Shown: piece by piece, positions 1-8,700 of the stretch | How positions within the stretch are numbered: the first letter of the stretch is position 1 | Layout of the letters: each line of letters starts with the position of its first letter | Assembly: GCA_018400395.1 (NCBI GenBank) | Contig: JAGYMN010000038.1 | Coordinates: 1 to 11,596 of the forward strand | Length of the DNA: 11,596 bases | Origin: Actinomycetota bacterium | Lineage (GTDB): Bacteria; Actinomycetota; Humimicrobiia; Humimicrobiales; Humimicrobiaceae | Reading direction: 5' to 3' | Notes under the pieces: generated by a model | What the model was told of the DNA's origin: nothing | Seen by the model: the letters and a program-made list of their open reading frames with translations, nothing else | Databases searched by the model: none | Translations under genes and position numbers: made by a program

Positions 1-941
1 CAAGAGACGATGAAGGTAACCCGGAAAAGGCATTTCTTATAGCCCAGGAACTAGTCGAACAGGGAGCAGTTGTAGTAATAGGTTCAACTTTTGATGGAAC
101 GACAAGCGTTTCTATTCCTGTATATGAAGAATACGATATTCCCATGGTCTCCCCGTTTGCCCAGAAGTCAGATACTGCAGAAGTGGGGGACAACTTTTTC
201 AGGGTTATAATAAACAACAGGCAAAAAATTGAAAACACTGCAGATTTTATAACAGGAGGAGCTAAACCTGCAAGGCTGGTCCTTATTGATGACAGAAGTG
301 AATATTCAAATAATACCATAGATTATCTTCAGGAGGTACTGCTGGAAGCCGGGCAGGATATACTGCACAGATATTCATTGGACTTTAATAAAGATGATCT
401 GTCAGTGTTTTTAGAAAACCTGCTTATAGATGAACCCGATTATATTTTTTGTATAGCAGACTTCAGTGACCTGGCTTTTCTAATAAAAAAATCCAGGGAA
501 GCCGGAGTGAAATCAAGATTTATTACTGATGAAACTGTTATGGATGAAAGCTCTTTTTCTGCGGCTGACGGTTCATATCTTGAAGGTCTTATAGCAATAG
601 TCCATGATCCACCTTCGATTGCGATGTACTCATCTGACCAGAAAGCAGCTGATTTCTGGCATTCTTATAATGATATGATAGAAGAAAAGCGCAAGGAAAT
701 GAATCTTTCTATTAATGGGCCCGGTGAGTATAGCCCCTATATTTTTGATGCCCTGCTTGTTGCTGTGGAGTCAATGAAAAAATCTAATTCTATACTTCCA
801 AAAGATTTCATGGGGGAACTGAGGTCAACTTCTTTTGATGGGATAACGGGACATATAGAATTTGATGCCAGCGGTAACAGGGCCGATCCTGAATCAACCA
901 TATTCATGATAAAGGACGGGGCATGGGTAAGATATAATTAA
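1..941 (+). CDS. LivJ-like ABC transporter substrate-binding protein, 5'-truncated by the window edge
   Basis: The reading frame is open from base 3 to the TAA at 939-941, giving 312 residues; the start, signal peptide and about the first quarter lie outside the window. The visible part begins with a DDEGNPEKA segment, then GAVVVIGSTFDGTTS and YDIPMVSPFA. This is the fold-1 periplasmic binding protein pattern of the Leu/Ile/Val-binding family (D-x-x-x-NP-x-KA, then an IG-x-x-x-S/T ligand loop, then IP-x-x-SP). The C-terminal end has FDGITGHIEFDASGNR followed by a basic KDGAWV segment, also typical of the family. It should be exported and deliver a ligand to an ABC permease encoded upstream. 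The family binds branched-chain amino acids but also amides, urea and aromatic compounds, so the ligand is not determined. The ATG at 144 is internal, because conserved family sequence precedes it in frame. Confidence 0.9.
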   Translation, partial: RDDEGNPEKAFLIAQELVEQGAVVVIGSTFDGTTSVSIPVYEEYDIPMVSPFAQKSDTAEVGDNFFRVIINNRQKIENTADFITGGAKPARLVLIDDRSEYSNNTIDYLQEVLLEAGQDILHRYSLDFNKDDLSVFLENLLIDEPDYIFCIADFSDLAFLIKKSREAGVKSRFITDETVMDESSFSAADGSYLEGLIAIVHDPPSIAMYSSDQKAADFWHSYNDMIEEKRKEMNLSINGPGEYSPYIFDALLVAVESMKKSNSILPKDFMGELRSTSFDGITGHIEFDASGNRADPESTIFMIKDGAWVRYN

Positions 942-944
942 TAA

Positions 945-1823
945 TCAGGGTACTATGAAATTAAGTTTAACGGGAGCTATTTTGAAGCTTGCCGGAAGTT
1001 TGCATATAAATTCACCGTCAGCAAATACACTGAAATTATAATTGCTTTCTATTCTTATTTCACTGGTTCTAAATATTTCTACATGGGGATCATCTGTATG
1101 CTTTCCCTGAAATATTTTTGGGAATTCACTTATGAAATGAAATTTACTCATCTTCTTTATTATGCATATGTCAAGGAGCCCGTCAAAGGGACTGGCATCG
1201 GGGGTTATTTTCATACCACCTCCGTAGCTTGGCATGTTTGAAGCTGCTATCATCATACCGTTGAATTTTTTTACCTGTCCATTGTAAGAAAAGGTAAATT
1301 CTTTTGACCTGAAAGTAAGAAGAGTTTTGTATACTGCATAGGTATATTTTGAGGAGCCTTTTAAGGGAAATCTGGTACTATTTGCCAGGTCAGTAACCTC
1401 CGAATCAAAACCTGCTCCTGCAATACATATATAGTAATATTTATCATTTATTACTCCCAGATCCAGATTTTTTATTTTTCCGTTTTTAATAATTCTGCAG
1501 CAATCTTCAATTCCAGAAGGTATGCCCAGGTTTGTAGAAATATCATTTCCTGATCCCAGAGGGATTATACCGACTCTTTTATTACTTCCTGCAAGCATAT
1601 TTGTCATATGATGAAGGGTACCGTCTCCTCCGACAGCTATGAAATTATCAAAACCGGATGAAAGATTGTTCTTAATAGTTTCCTGCATATGGTTTAGACT
1701 TTTGGTTATGTTAATGATATATTCAATTCCCAGTTCATTCAGACAGGATTCTATCTTTCTTCTTGATTCCAGTGCCCTGCCTCCGGCGGAAGAAGGATTT
1801 ATTAATAGCGATGTTTTCAACAT
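945..1823 (-). CDS. YegS/DagK-family lipid (diacylglycerol-type) kinase
   Basis: ATP-dependent lipid kinase with the DAGK catalytic fold. Numbering from the TTG at 1820, it has an N-terminal LLINPSSAGG strand-loop (5-14), the nucleotide-binding GGDGT motif (64-68), PLGSGND followed by LGIP (87-101), GGGMKITPDASPFDGLLD (200-217) and a C-terminal DGE (268-270). These are in the order found in bacterial YegS and DgkB. Its 291 residues match the family's usual 290-300. Likely role: phosphorylating diacylglycerol or a related lipid at the inner membrane face. The frame stays open to an ATG at 1925, but the extra 34 residues are AT-rich and lack family sequence. A clear AGGAG (1826-1830 on the minus strand) lies only 2 nt before the ATG at 1823 but 5 nt before the TTG at 1820, so TTG may be the real start. 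It converges on the binding-protein gene with a 3-bp gap and no hairpin between them. Confidence 0.9.
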   Translation of the reverse strand: MLKTSLLINPSSAGGRALESRRKIESCLNELGIEYIINITKSLNHMQETIKNNLSSGFDNFIAVGGDGTLHHMTNMLAGSNKRVGIIPLGSGNDISTNLGIPSGIEDCCRIIKNGKIKNLDLGVINDKYYYICIAGAGFDSEVTDLANSTRFPLKGSSKYTYAVYKTLLTFRSKEFTFSYNGQVKKFNGMMIAASNMPSYGGGMKITPDASPFDGLLDICIIKKMSKFHFISEFPKIFQGKHTDDPHVEIFRTSEIRIESNYNFSVFADGEFICKLPASFKIAPVKLNFIVP

Positions 1824-2103
1824 ATCTCCTATTTTGTTTTTAAAAAAAGCAATTATTTCAAGATTTTTCATTATTATCTGACTTAAAAAAAGATAAAAGG
1901 TTTTATACTTAAAAAAATAATCCAATCACCCACACTTAATCATCTAAAAATAATTTTCTAAATAATCTTTACCAGACAGGTCTATTGATTGATATTTTTA
2001 ATACTGGTATCATACTGTTTAAATAATTTTAATTATCTTTAATTATCTTTACCTTGACTTATTTGTAAAAAAATATAAATTATTTTCAGTTTAAAATAAG
2101 AAA
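1824..2103. other. AT-rich divergent intergenic region between the lipid kinase and tRNA-Gly
   Basis: I see no credible gene in this 280-bp spacer. It holds the upstream regions of two diverging transcripts. It also holds an exact tandem duplication of the 10-mer AATTATCTTT at 2031-2050, just before the tRNA promoter. On the kinase side there are TATAAA- and GATAAT-like hexamers on the minus strand, but none has a well-spaced -35, so no kinase promoter is called. Confidence 0.6.
2054..2081 (+). promoter_or_regulatory. Probable sigma-70 promoter for tRNA-Gly
   Basis: TTGACT (2054-2059, five of six matches to TTGACA), a 16-bp spacer, then TAAATT (2076-2081, four of six). An overlapping TATAAA at 2074 would leave only 14 bp. 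Transcription would start about 15 nt before the tRNA. The -10 assignment is uncertain because the region is very AT-rich. Confidence 0.4.
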
Positions 2104-2177
2104 GCGGGCTTAGTATAGGGGTAGTACGTGAGCTTCCCAAGCTCAAAAGGCGGGTTCAACTCCCGTAGCCCGCTCCA
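2104..2177 (+). tRNA. tRNA-Gly (anticodon CCC)
   Basis: Full cloverleaf by hand folding. The acceptor GCGGGCT (2104-2110) pairs with AGCCCGC (2167-2173), followed by discriminator T and an encoded CCA (2175-2177). The D stem is GTAT/GTAC around an AGGGGTA loop. The anticodon stem TGAGC/GCTCA holds the loop TTCCCAA, with anticodon CCC at 2136-2138. The T stem GCGGG/CCCGT holds the loop TTCAACT. CCC reads the GGG glycine codon. No terminator follows before the adn operon, so the tRNA may be cut from a longer transcript. Confidence 0.96.
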
Positions 2178-2333
2178 TTTAGAAATTAATAGAGGATGAG
2201 TTTAATTGCAGATTATATCCGGGTTTAAACGGAAGAATTTACTAAAAAATCACTTTAAAAAATTAAAGAACGAAGAATATTTTTTGGAGTCAGTGAGTAA
2301 TATCTGGTTTTAAAAAAGAAAGGGCGAACATAA

Positions 2334-2486
2334 ATGACAGATATAATGTCAGAACTCGATAAATATATTCCAGAGGATAACCCGAGAAAGTGGGCAAAAC
2401 TATCAAGCGATATTGATTTTAGAAGATTGGAGCTCTCTCTGCTAAAAGAAATATTGATTGAATTAAGACAGCTGAACGCTAAGTAA
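2334..2486 (+). CDS. Small hypothetical protein (50 aa) heading the adnAB-like operon
   Basis: ATG at 2334, TAA at 2484-2486, 50 residues. I do not recognise the family. The protein is highly charged, with no signal peptide or membrane segment and no cysteine. It begins MTDIMSELDKYIPEDNPRKW. The second half (about 29-50) is a predicted amphipathic helix ending in LLKEILIELRQLNAK, with leucine/isoleucine at 37, 40, 44 and 47 in an a/d-like spacing that suits a short coiled coil. A GGG stretch (2322-2324) lies 9 nt before the start as a weak ribosome site. The stop is 6 nt before the adnA start, which has no Shine-Dalgarno of its own, so adnA is probably translated by coupling. The composition is protein-like and the position is operonic, so I think the gene is real. 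A role as regulator or accessory subunit of the helicase-nuclease is only inferred from position. Confidence 0.65.
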   Translation: MTDIMSELDKYIPEDNPRKWAKLSSDIDFRRLELSLLKEILIELRQLNAK

Positions 2487-2492
2487 TATCTA

Positions 2493-5400
2493 ATGCTTGC
2501 TAAAAAAGATCTGGAATACCTTACTTCCGGGGAAGGTAATTATCTTATAACAGGCCCTCCCGGTTCTGGTAAAACCTGCACCCTATTAAAAATAATAAAA
2601 TATTTGATCAGGGTAAGGAGAATAGAACCTGGCAGTATATTGATCCTTACTTTTAACCGCAGATGGTCAAAAATTATCAGGGAACAATCAGCCATAAAGA
2701 TTGATAATAGCCTGTGGGAAATACCTATCGAAACGTTTTATTCATTCTGTATAGATTTTTTAGAATTTTCAGAGCTTTATAGGTTTAGTGACATTTCGCG
2801 CCAGGAAAAATATAAAAAAGAGGGATTGGTTATTTCAGGTTCTAATCAATCCGGTGGACTTAGAATCCTCAATTCTGTTGAGCAGTGGAATCTATTAAAG
2901 AATATAATTAAAAAGCTTGATAAGAATGATTATCCCCGTTCTTATAGATATTATAATTCTACAGATCATGTTACCTGCAATTTTTTACAGGAAGTGTTTG
3001 ATTTCATACTGAGAGCCCAGGAGAACCTGATGGAACCCGATACGCTTCTAAGGAGATTCACGCCGGAATCATTTCCAATGCTTTCAGAGCTGTCGGGGAT
3101 ATATGCCAGATATACAAAAGAACTTATAGGGAATGGGAGTTATAATTATGGAATGCTGCTTTCAAAGACTGCAGATATTCTTGATAAAGAGCCCCCAATA
3201 AGAAAAATTTTCCAAAACAGGTATAGATATATAATTGTTGACGAGCTGCAGGAAACCAATAGGGCGCAGTTTAGAATAATCGAATTAATTACTAAGAATA
3301 ATTGTATTTTCTTTGGGAATGACAATCAGGCTATATATGGTTTCAGAGGTTCTTCAGTAGATAATTTTAGAAAATTATATAAAAAGTTAAAAACCAAAAA
3401 CAGGGTATTTTTTCTGGATCATAACCATAGAAGCACCCCTGATATAATCAGGCTTTCCGACAGATTTATAAATATTATTAGCCCGGGAATACCTAAGGCA
3501 AATATTCCACTGAATAAAAGCAAAAATAGAGGACATGCAGCACTTAAAAGTTTTCCCTCGCTGCTTGAAGAAGTTAACTATATCTGTGAGAAGATACTTG
3601 TACTTAATAAGGGTGCTGGAATAAGACCTGAAAATATTGCAATTCTTATAAAAGGGGCCGGATATGAGACCCATCTGATAGAAGAAGCATTAAAACAGAG
3701 AAAGATTCCCTTCATAAGAAGAAGCTCAAGGAGCCTTATGGAGAACAGTTATATATTATATATCATTAATTTTCTAAAGCTGGCAGCTGCATTAAATAAG
3801 AAGATAGGGGTAGGAAAGACAAAGAGGAAAAGAAATACAGACCATAGATTAAATAAAGGTCAGCAAAAAGAAGGCATAATTCAAATTCCAGGGGATAATA
3901 AGGAGTATACAAAAATAGGCAGACTGCTGGAGAATATACTTAATTCAAATATTATTGGTATTGATCCGCTGTTTTACAGCAAGCTAAAAGCTTCCTATTA
4001 TTCTTTTGAAAACAAATCCCGGATAAGCTTCCTGGATTATATTCTGGACAACGGGAGCAGGGGCAAGTTCCAGAGAAAATTGTCTGGGATAATAAAACGC
4101 ATAGAATATTTCTCCGGTAAAATAGACTGTGATGTATTTTCATACATAATGGATTTTTTAAAAGATCCAGAGATAGGCATCTTTAGATTTTTAAAAGATA
4201 AAAGCGAAGCTGGTCCTGATACGCAATCATGGATATGCATAGGCGATTTCTTAAAAAGCGTGCAGGAATATACTGTAAAATCGAAAGAAAAAAGCGTAGA
4301 AGCCTATCTGTCTTACATAGAAAATCTCGAAATTAACCGGTTTCTCGAAGAGGTAGAAGAAAGTACGGAAGAACAGTCTGTACCGGATACGGTAAATATT
4401 ATAAGTTTTCATCAGTGCAAGGGTATGGAGTATGATGCAGTATTTATTCCCTTTATAAATGATAATTACCTTCCTTCAGAATTCAAACCTCCACAGATAT
4501 TCGATATCCGTCTTTTTGGTAATGCTGTCACAGGAAGTAATTTAAAATATGAAGATATTGAGCGGGAGCATTTCTCAGGAGAAGGCAGGTTATTCTATAA
4601 CGGAATGACCCGGGCCAGAAAATATCTTTATATTACATCCTGCAAATCCAGGGGTACTTCTGTATTTTTTAAAAAATTAAAGGATATTTTGGAAAACATG
4701 GAAAAGGATGAAGGTTTCTCTTCAAATAGTAATGTTAATAAAAAATATGATGGCCGGGGAAAGTCAAATAGAAATATATATGCAGACAGGGGCTGGAAAG
4801 TAAAAAAAAGGCTGCTGGCTGCAATGGTAAGGTTGGAAAATGGCTTAAAGATTGACTACGGCATATTTTTAAAAGATATTATCATGCTGAATAACATGTA
4901 TAATTCAGAGAAATGGTGGAACCTTAACAAAAATACAATTAATTCCCGCAATCCTTTTAAAATACTCAGGAAGCCTTTTTCTTACAGCGGTCTTGAGGTA
5001 TACAGGAACTGCCCTTTCAGGTATATGGCCAAATTTTTTTATAATATATCTGGAGAGGAAGAATTTAATTTAAGGGTAGGAAAGATATACCATGATATAT
5101 TGTTAGAGTTTTTTAAAGGAAAAGAAAGTAATTATACATGGGAAAGACTGGAAGAGATAATAGATTCAAGCTTTGAAAAGCAATATTTTGAGTTCCGGCC
5201 CCTAAAAGATGAGACTATCACCAGAGCGAAGTCAGACATGAAAAGGTATTATGATGATTATCTCCCGGAAGACCCGGACAGATCGGTAATGGAAAATGCC
5301 TTTAGTTTTGAGCTGGATGGATTAAGGATTGAGGGCAGGATTGACCAGATAAATTTCCTCCGTGACGGCAGACTGGAAATTGTGGATTTTAAATCCGGCC

Positions 5401-5714
5401 AGGGCACATACAGGACAAAGGATCTTAGAGAAGAACTGCAGCTTAAGCTGTACCGTCTGGCTATAGAAAGAGGGAAAAAAGATTATGGGGATAAGAGAAT
5501 AATAATGAAATATATCAATCTTGGAGAGGAAAAGAATGCAGAATACTTTGTTCCTGATAATTATTATGAAGGTGCAGAGGTTGAGAAAATAGTTAAAAGT
5601 CTTACTTCAAAAATATTGAATGAGGATTTTAGAAATAATCCAAAAAATTTTATGTCCTGTAAAAATTGTGAATATAAACTTATATGTCCGGAGTTCTACG
5701 GCAATGAATATTAG
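2493..5714 (+). CDS. adnA: AdnA-like subunit: UvrD-type motor fused to a RecB-type Fe-S nuclease
   Basis: 1073 residues, close to mycobacterial AdnA (about 1,050). The N-terminal superfamily 1A motor has Walker A GPPGSGKT (21-28), motif Ia LTFNRRW (52-58), Walker B IIVDELQETN (247-256), motif III GNDNQAIYGFRG (275-286), motif IV DHNHRS (309-314), motif V SFHQCKGMEYDAVFIP (638-653) and motif VI RLFYNGMTRARKYL (699-712). The C-terminal PD-(D/E)XK nuclease has His867 (GKIYH), Asp951 (GRID), Asp965 and Lys967 (VDFKSG) and Gln983. Four Fe-S ligands flank it: Cys840 (NCPFRY), then Cys1056, Cys1059 and Cys1065. In mycobacteria the AdnA nuclease cuts the 5' strand and AdnB is the main motor. Here the usual Q motif is absent and motif II reads DELQE rather than DEFQD, so this motor may be weak or structural. 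A lysine-rich insert lies at about 436-460. AddB is less likely, because its motor is normally more degenerate. Confidence 0.82.
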   Translation: MLAKKDLEYLTSGEGNYLITGPPGSGKTCTLLKIIKYLIRVRRIEPGSILILTFNRRWSKIIREQSAIKIDNSLWEIPIETFYSFCIDFLEFSELYRFSDISRQEKYKKEGLVISGSNQSGGLRILNSVEQWNLLKNIIKKLDKNDYPRSYRYYNSTDHVTCNFLQEVFDFILRAQENLMEPDTLLRRFTPESFPMLSELSGIYARYTKELIGNGSYNYGMLLSKTADILDKEPPIRKIFQNRYRYIIVDELQETNRAQFRIIELITKNNCIFFGNDNQAIYGFRGSSVDNFRKLYKKLKTKNRVFFLDHNHRSTPDIIRLSDRFINIISPGIPKANIPLNKSKNRGHAALKSFPSLLEEVNYICEKILVLNKGAGIRPENIAILIKGAGYETHLIEEALKQRKIPFIRRSSRSLMENSYILYIINFLKLAAALNKKIGVGKTKRKRNTDHRLNKGQQKEGIIQIPGDNKEYTKIGRLLENILNSNIIGIDPLFYSKLKASYYSFENKSRISFLDYILDNGSRGKFQRKLSGIIKRIEYFSGKIDCDVFSYIMDFLKDPEIGIFRFLKDKSEAGPDTQSWICIGDFLKSVQEYTVKSKEKSVEAYLSYIENLEINRFLEEVEESTEEQSVPDTVNIISFHQCKGMEYDAVFIPFINDNYLPSEFKPPQIFDIRLFGNAVTGSNLKYEDIEREHFSGEGRLFYNGMTRARKYLYITSCKSRGTSVFFKKLKDILENMEKDEGFSSNSNVNKKYDGRGKSNRNIYADRGWKVKKRLLAAMVRLENGLKIDYGIFLKDIIMLNNMYNSEKWWNLNKNTINSRNPFKILRKPFSYSGLEVYRNCPFRYMAKFFYNISGEEEFNLRVGKIYHDILLEFFKGKESNYTWERLEEIIDSSFEKQYFEFRPLKDETITRAKSDMKRYYDDYLPEDPDRSVMENAFSFELDGLRIEGRIDQINFLRDGRLEIVDFKSGQGTYRTKDLREELQLKLYRLAIERGKKDYGDKRIIMKYINLGEEKNAEYFVPDNYYEGAEVEKIVKSLTSKILNEDFRNNPKNFMSCKNCEYKLICPEFYGNEY

Positions 5715-8700
5715 AGGCACAGATCAGCAGCTTGAAATATTTAAAGATAATGGTCCGGTAAAAAGGGTTATAGCATGTGCAGGTTCCGGCAAGACGTGGG
5801 TCTTAACCGGTCATATAGCCAAAGTACTAAAGGATAAATATTGTGAGGCCAGCCAGGTTCTGGCACTTACTTTTACAAAGAATGCAGCGGAAAACATGCG
5901 GCGGAGAATAAAAAGATTAATTGGAGATTACGGGGGTTATTCTGAAATTGACATATACACCTTCAATTCATTTGGCAACGAAATTATTTATGAGAACAGT
6001 TTTGAACTGGGGCTTGGAAAGGATTTCGGGCTGATAACAGGCAGCCAATCATGGCAGATCCTTTACAGGGTATTAAGGGAGGCAAAATTTGTAAATTTAG
6101 AGATAGGCAAAAATCCGGGCATATTCCTGCAGGATGTTCTTGGATTTATACAAAATGTAAAAAACAATCTTATTACACCTGAAATTTTTGAAGACTATAT
6201 AAGAGACTACGGAAAGTTGCTGGAAACTTATAAGAGCAGGGCGCTTAAAAACGAGGAGATAAAATTAACGGAACTGGCATTAGAATTATTCAGCATATAT
6301 TCAGAATATGAAAAGATTAAATCAGATGAGAATAAGATAGATTATTCGGATCAGGTATTTCTCCCATATTCACTGTTTGCCAGACGGAAAACAATCAGGG
6401 AGAAATACAGATTAAAATATAAATACATCTTTATTGATGAATTTCAGGACACAAATGCAGCTCAGGCAAGATTTGTTACGATGCTGTATAAAAAAAACTA
6501 TAACAGGATAATGATAGTAGGTGATGATGATCAGGCCATATACTCGTTCAGGGGAGCATGCGTGGAAAATATACTTGAATTTGATAGATGGGATTGTTTT
6601 GGACAGGATAATGTTAAAAACTTCTATCTTTCAGTAAATTTCAGGTCAGGACCGGAAATAATACAGGCAGCAGGAGCGGTAATATCAAAAAATAAGAAAA
6701 GATTCAGAAAAGTATTTGAATGCTATGATGATAGCAAACATTCGGAAATCTTTTTCAGTATTAGCAGGACAGTTGAAGATGAGGCGGAATCTATTGCCGG
6801 ATACATAAGGGGCATAATAAAAAAAACCGATATAAAACCAGGTAAAATTGCGATACTGGGGCGACGCAAAAGATTTGAGGAATTAATAAAAGCACTGAAA
6901 AATGAAAATATAAGATATGAATTAATAGGAAGCAAGAATCTTTATTACGAGCCAGAAATACTTTTTATTACTTCCTGGTTGAAAATAATAGACAATGTAT
7001 ACGATGAAATATCAATAATATACCTTTTAAAATCTGATAAATACCGCATAGGTGACAGGGATATTTTTTACATTAAGAATAGTAAGGCCGCAGGCAATGA
7101 AGCAGCAAGCCTGATAGACGGTATAAGCAGCTGCAGTAATAATAGGTTTTTAAGTTATGAGGCAAAAAAAAGGCTTACATCATTTATAAAAAGTCTCCTC
7201 TTCTATATAAGGCAGTCTGGAATTTTGGACCTTAAAGAGCTAATAAGCCTGATATTTGAAGATTCTGGACTTGCTATGGAACTGAAGTCAGGATTTGGTA
7301 AACATTATCAGAGGAGGTTACGGAACGTTGAGGATCTTATAAAAATAGCTTCGGATTTTACCTGCCAGCATCAATCAGGAGGATATGGGAGTTTCATTAC
7401 TTATCTAAAGGATATTGCAAGGACTGATTATGATAATCCGGATAAAATGGAAATATCTAATGATAATTCCGTAAAGATCATGAGCATACATGCAGCCAAA
7501 GGGCTTGAATTTGACGCTGTAATAATTCCAATGCTGTGGGGGAGCGATTACCTGGGGAGAAATGCGGGAAATCCAGGTTTTGCAATACCTTCTGAATTAA
7601 GAAAGGATAATTCTATATGGAGCAAAAAGAAAGATTTTAAAAGCGCCGGGGAGTTTAAGAAAGCATTGAAAGAATTAAAAATTGAAGAAGAAAGAAGGAT
7701 ATTTTATGTTGCATGCAGCAGGGCCAGAAGAATACTCCTTCTTTCACACAGCTGTTTTAAAAATAAGAGCGATATGAAAGATGAGGGGAAGAATCCGAAA
7801 GAAGTTGTCCCCTTCTTTAAAGATCTTTTAATTGAAAACATTCATATGGTCAAACCTCTGGGGAAAGATGCAAAAAGATATATTCATGATATTGATGGCA
7901 ATATGCCTATCAATAAAGATAAAAATAAGGGGACTCTGTCTGGAAATGAAAATACAGAAAAGACATTAAATCCTGTAAATTTAAAGAAATATGACTGGAA
8001 ATATTTTGAGGAGAAATTGAGCGTGCTGTCAGGCATGATTGAAAAAAACAGATTTGCTGTTTTTAATGATTATTTCAATAAATCTTACGGCACAGCTATC
8101 GAAGCTGACAGAGCAAGAGAGGCAAAAAGATATTTTCATAACATTAAATTTGATACTGTTTTAAAATCTTATGGCCGGAATATAAAATCCAGGAGGCAAA
8201 TTTTTCCCCTGACTCCCATTCTGGATTATCTGGAATGTCCTGCGATGTACAAATGGAAGTATATATATTACATACCCCCAAAGCCCGACCGTAAAATGGA
8301 AATAGGAGAGAGAGTCCATAAATATATTGAAAATTTAGTGCTTATGTGTTCACAAAATAATTCTTTTGAAGTTAGAAGTTTTTTGGATGTATGCCCTGAT
8401 GATATAAGGTCCTATAGCAGGGTATTTGCAGAAAGCAGGTTTGCAGATTTTCATTCTTATCCGCCGGAAGAGGTTATGCTGGAAAGATTATTCTATCTAA
8501 AGACAGGAGACTATTTCATAACAGGTAAAATAGACAGGGTGGATATAAGGAAAGAAGTAATTGAAATAATTGATTATAAATTATCAGACGGAACAGTAAA
8601 AGGGATACCTTTGAGATACAAAATACAGATACTCTCATATATTTCTGCATTTTCAAAGATAATGAATATACCCGTTGATAAAATAAAGGGTACTATTTTG

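Noticed and set aside
1639..1881. 80-codon plus-strand ORF antisense to the lipid kinase
   Set aside because: It covers the conserved N-terminal and GGDGT region of the kinase on the other strand and has no independent support.
2196..2228. 10-codon ORF after the tRNA (ATG at 2196)
   Set aside because: It is too short, has only a weak AGAGG directly against the start and no recognisable feature.
5620..5703. 28-codon upstream extension of the AdnB-like frame
   Set aside because: It lies within the Fe-S cysteine region of adnA in another frame. The ATG at 5704 has a GGAG and places the Q motif at the normal position.
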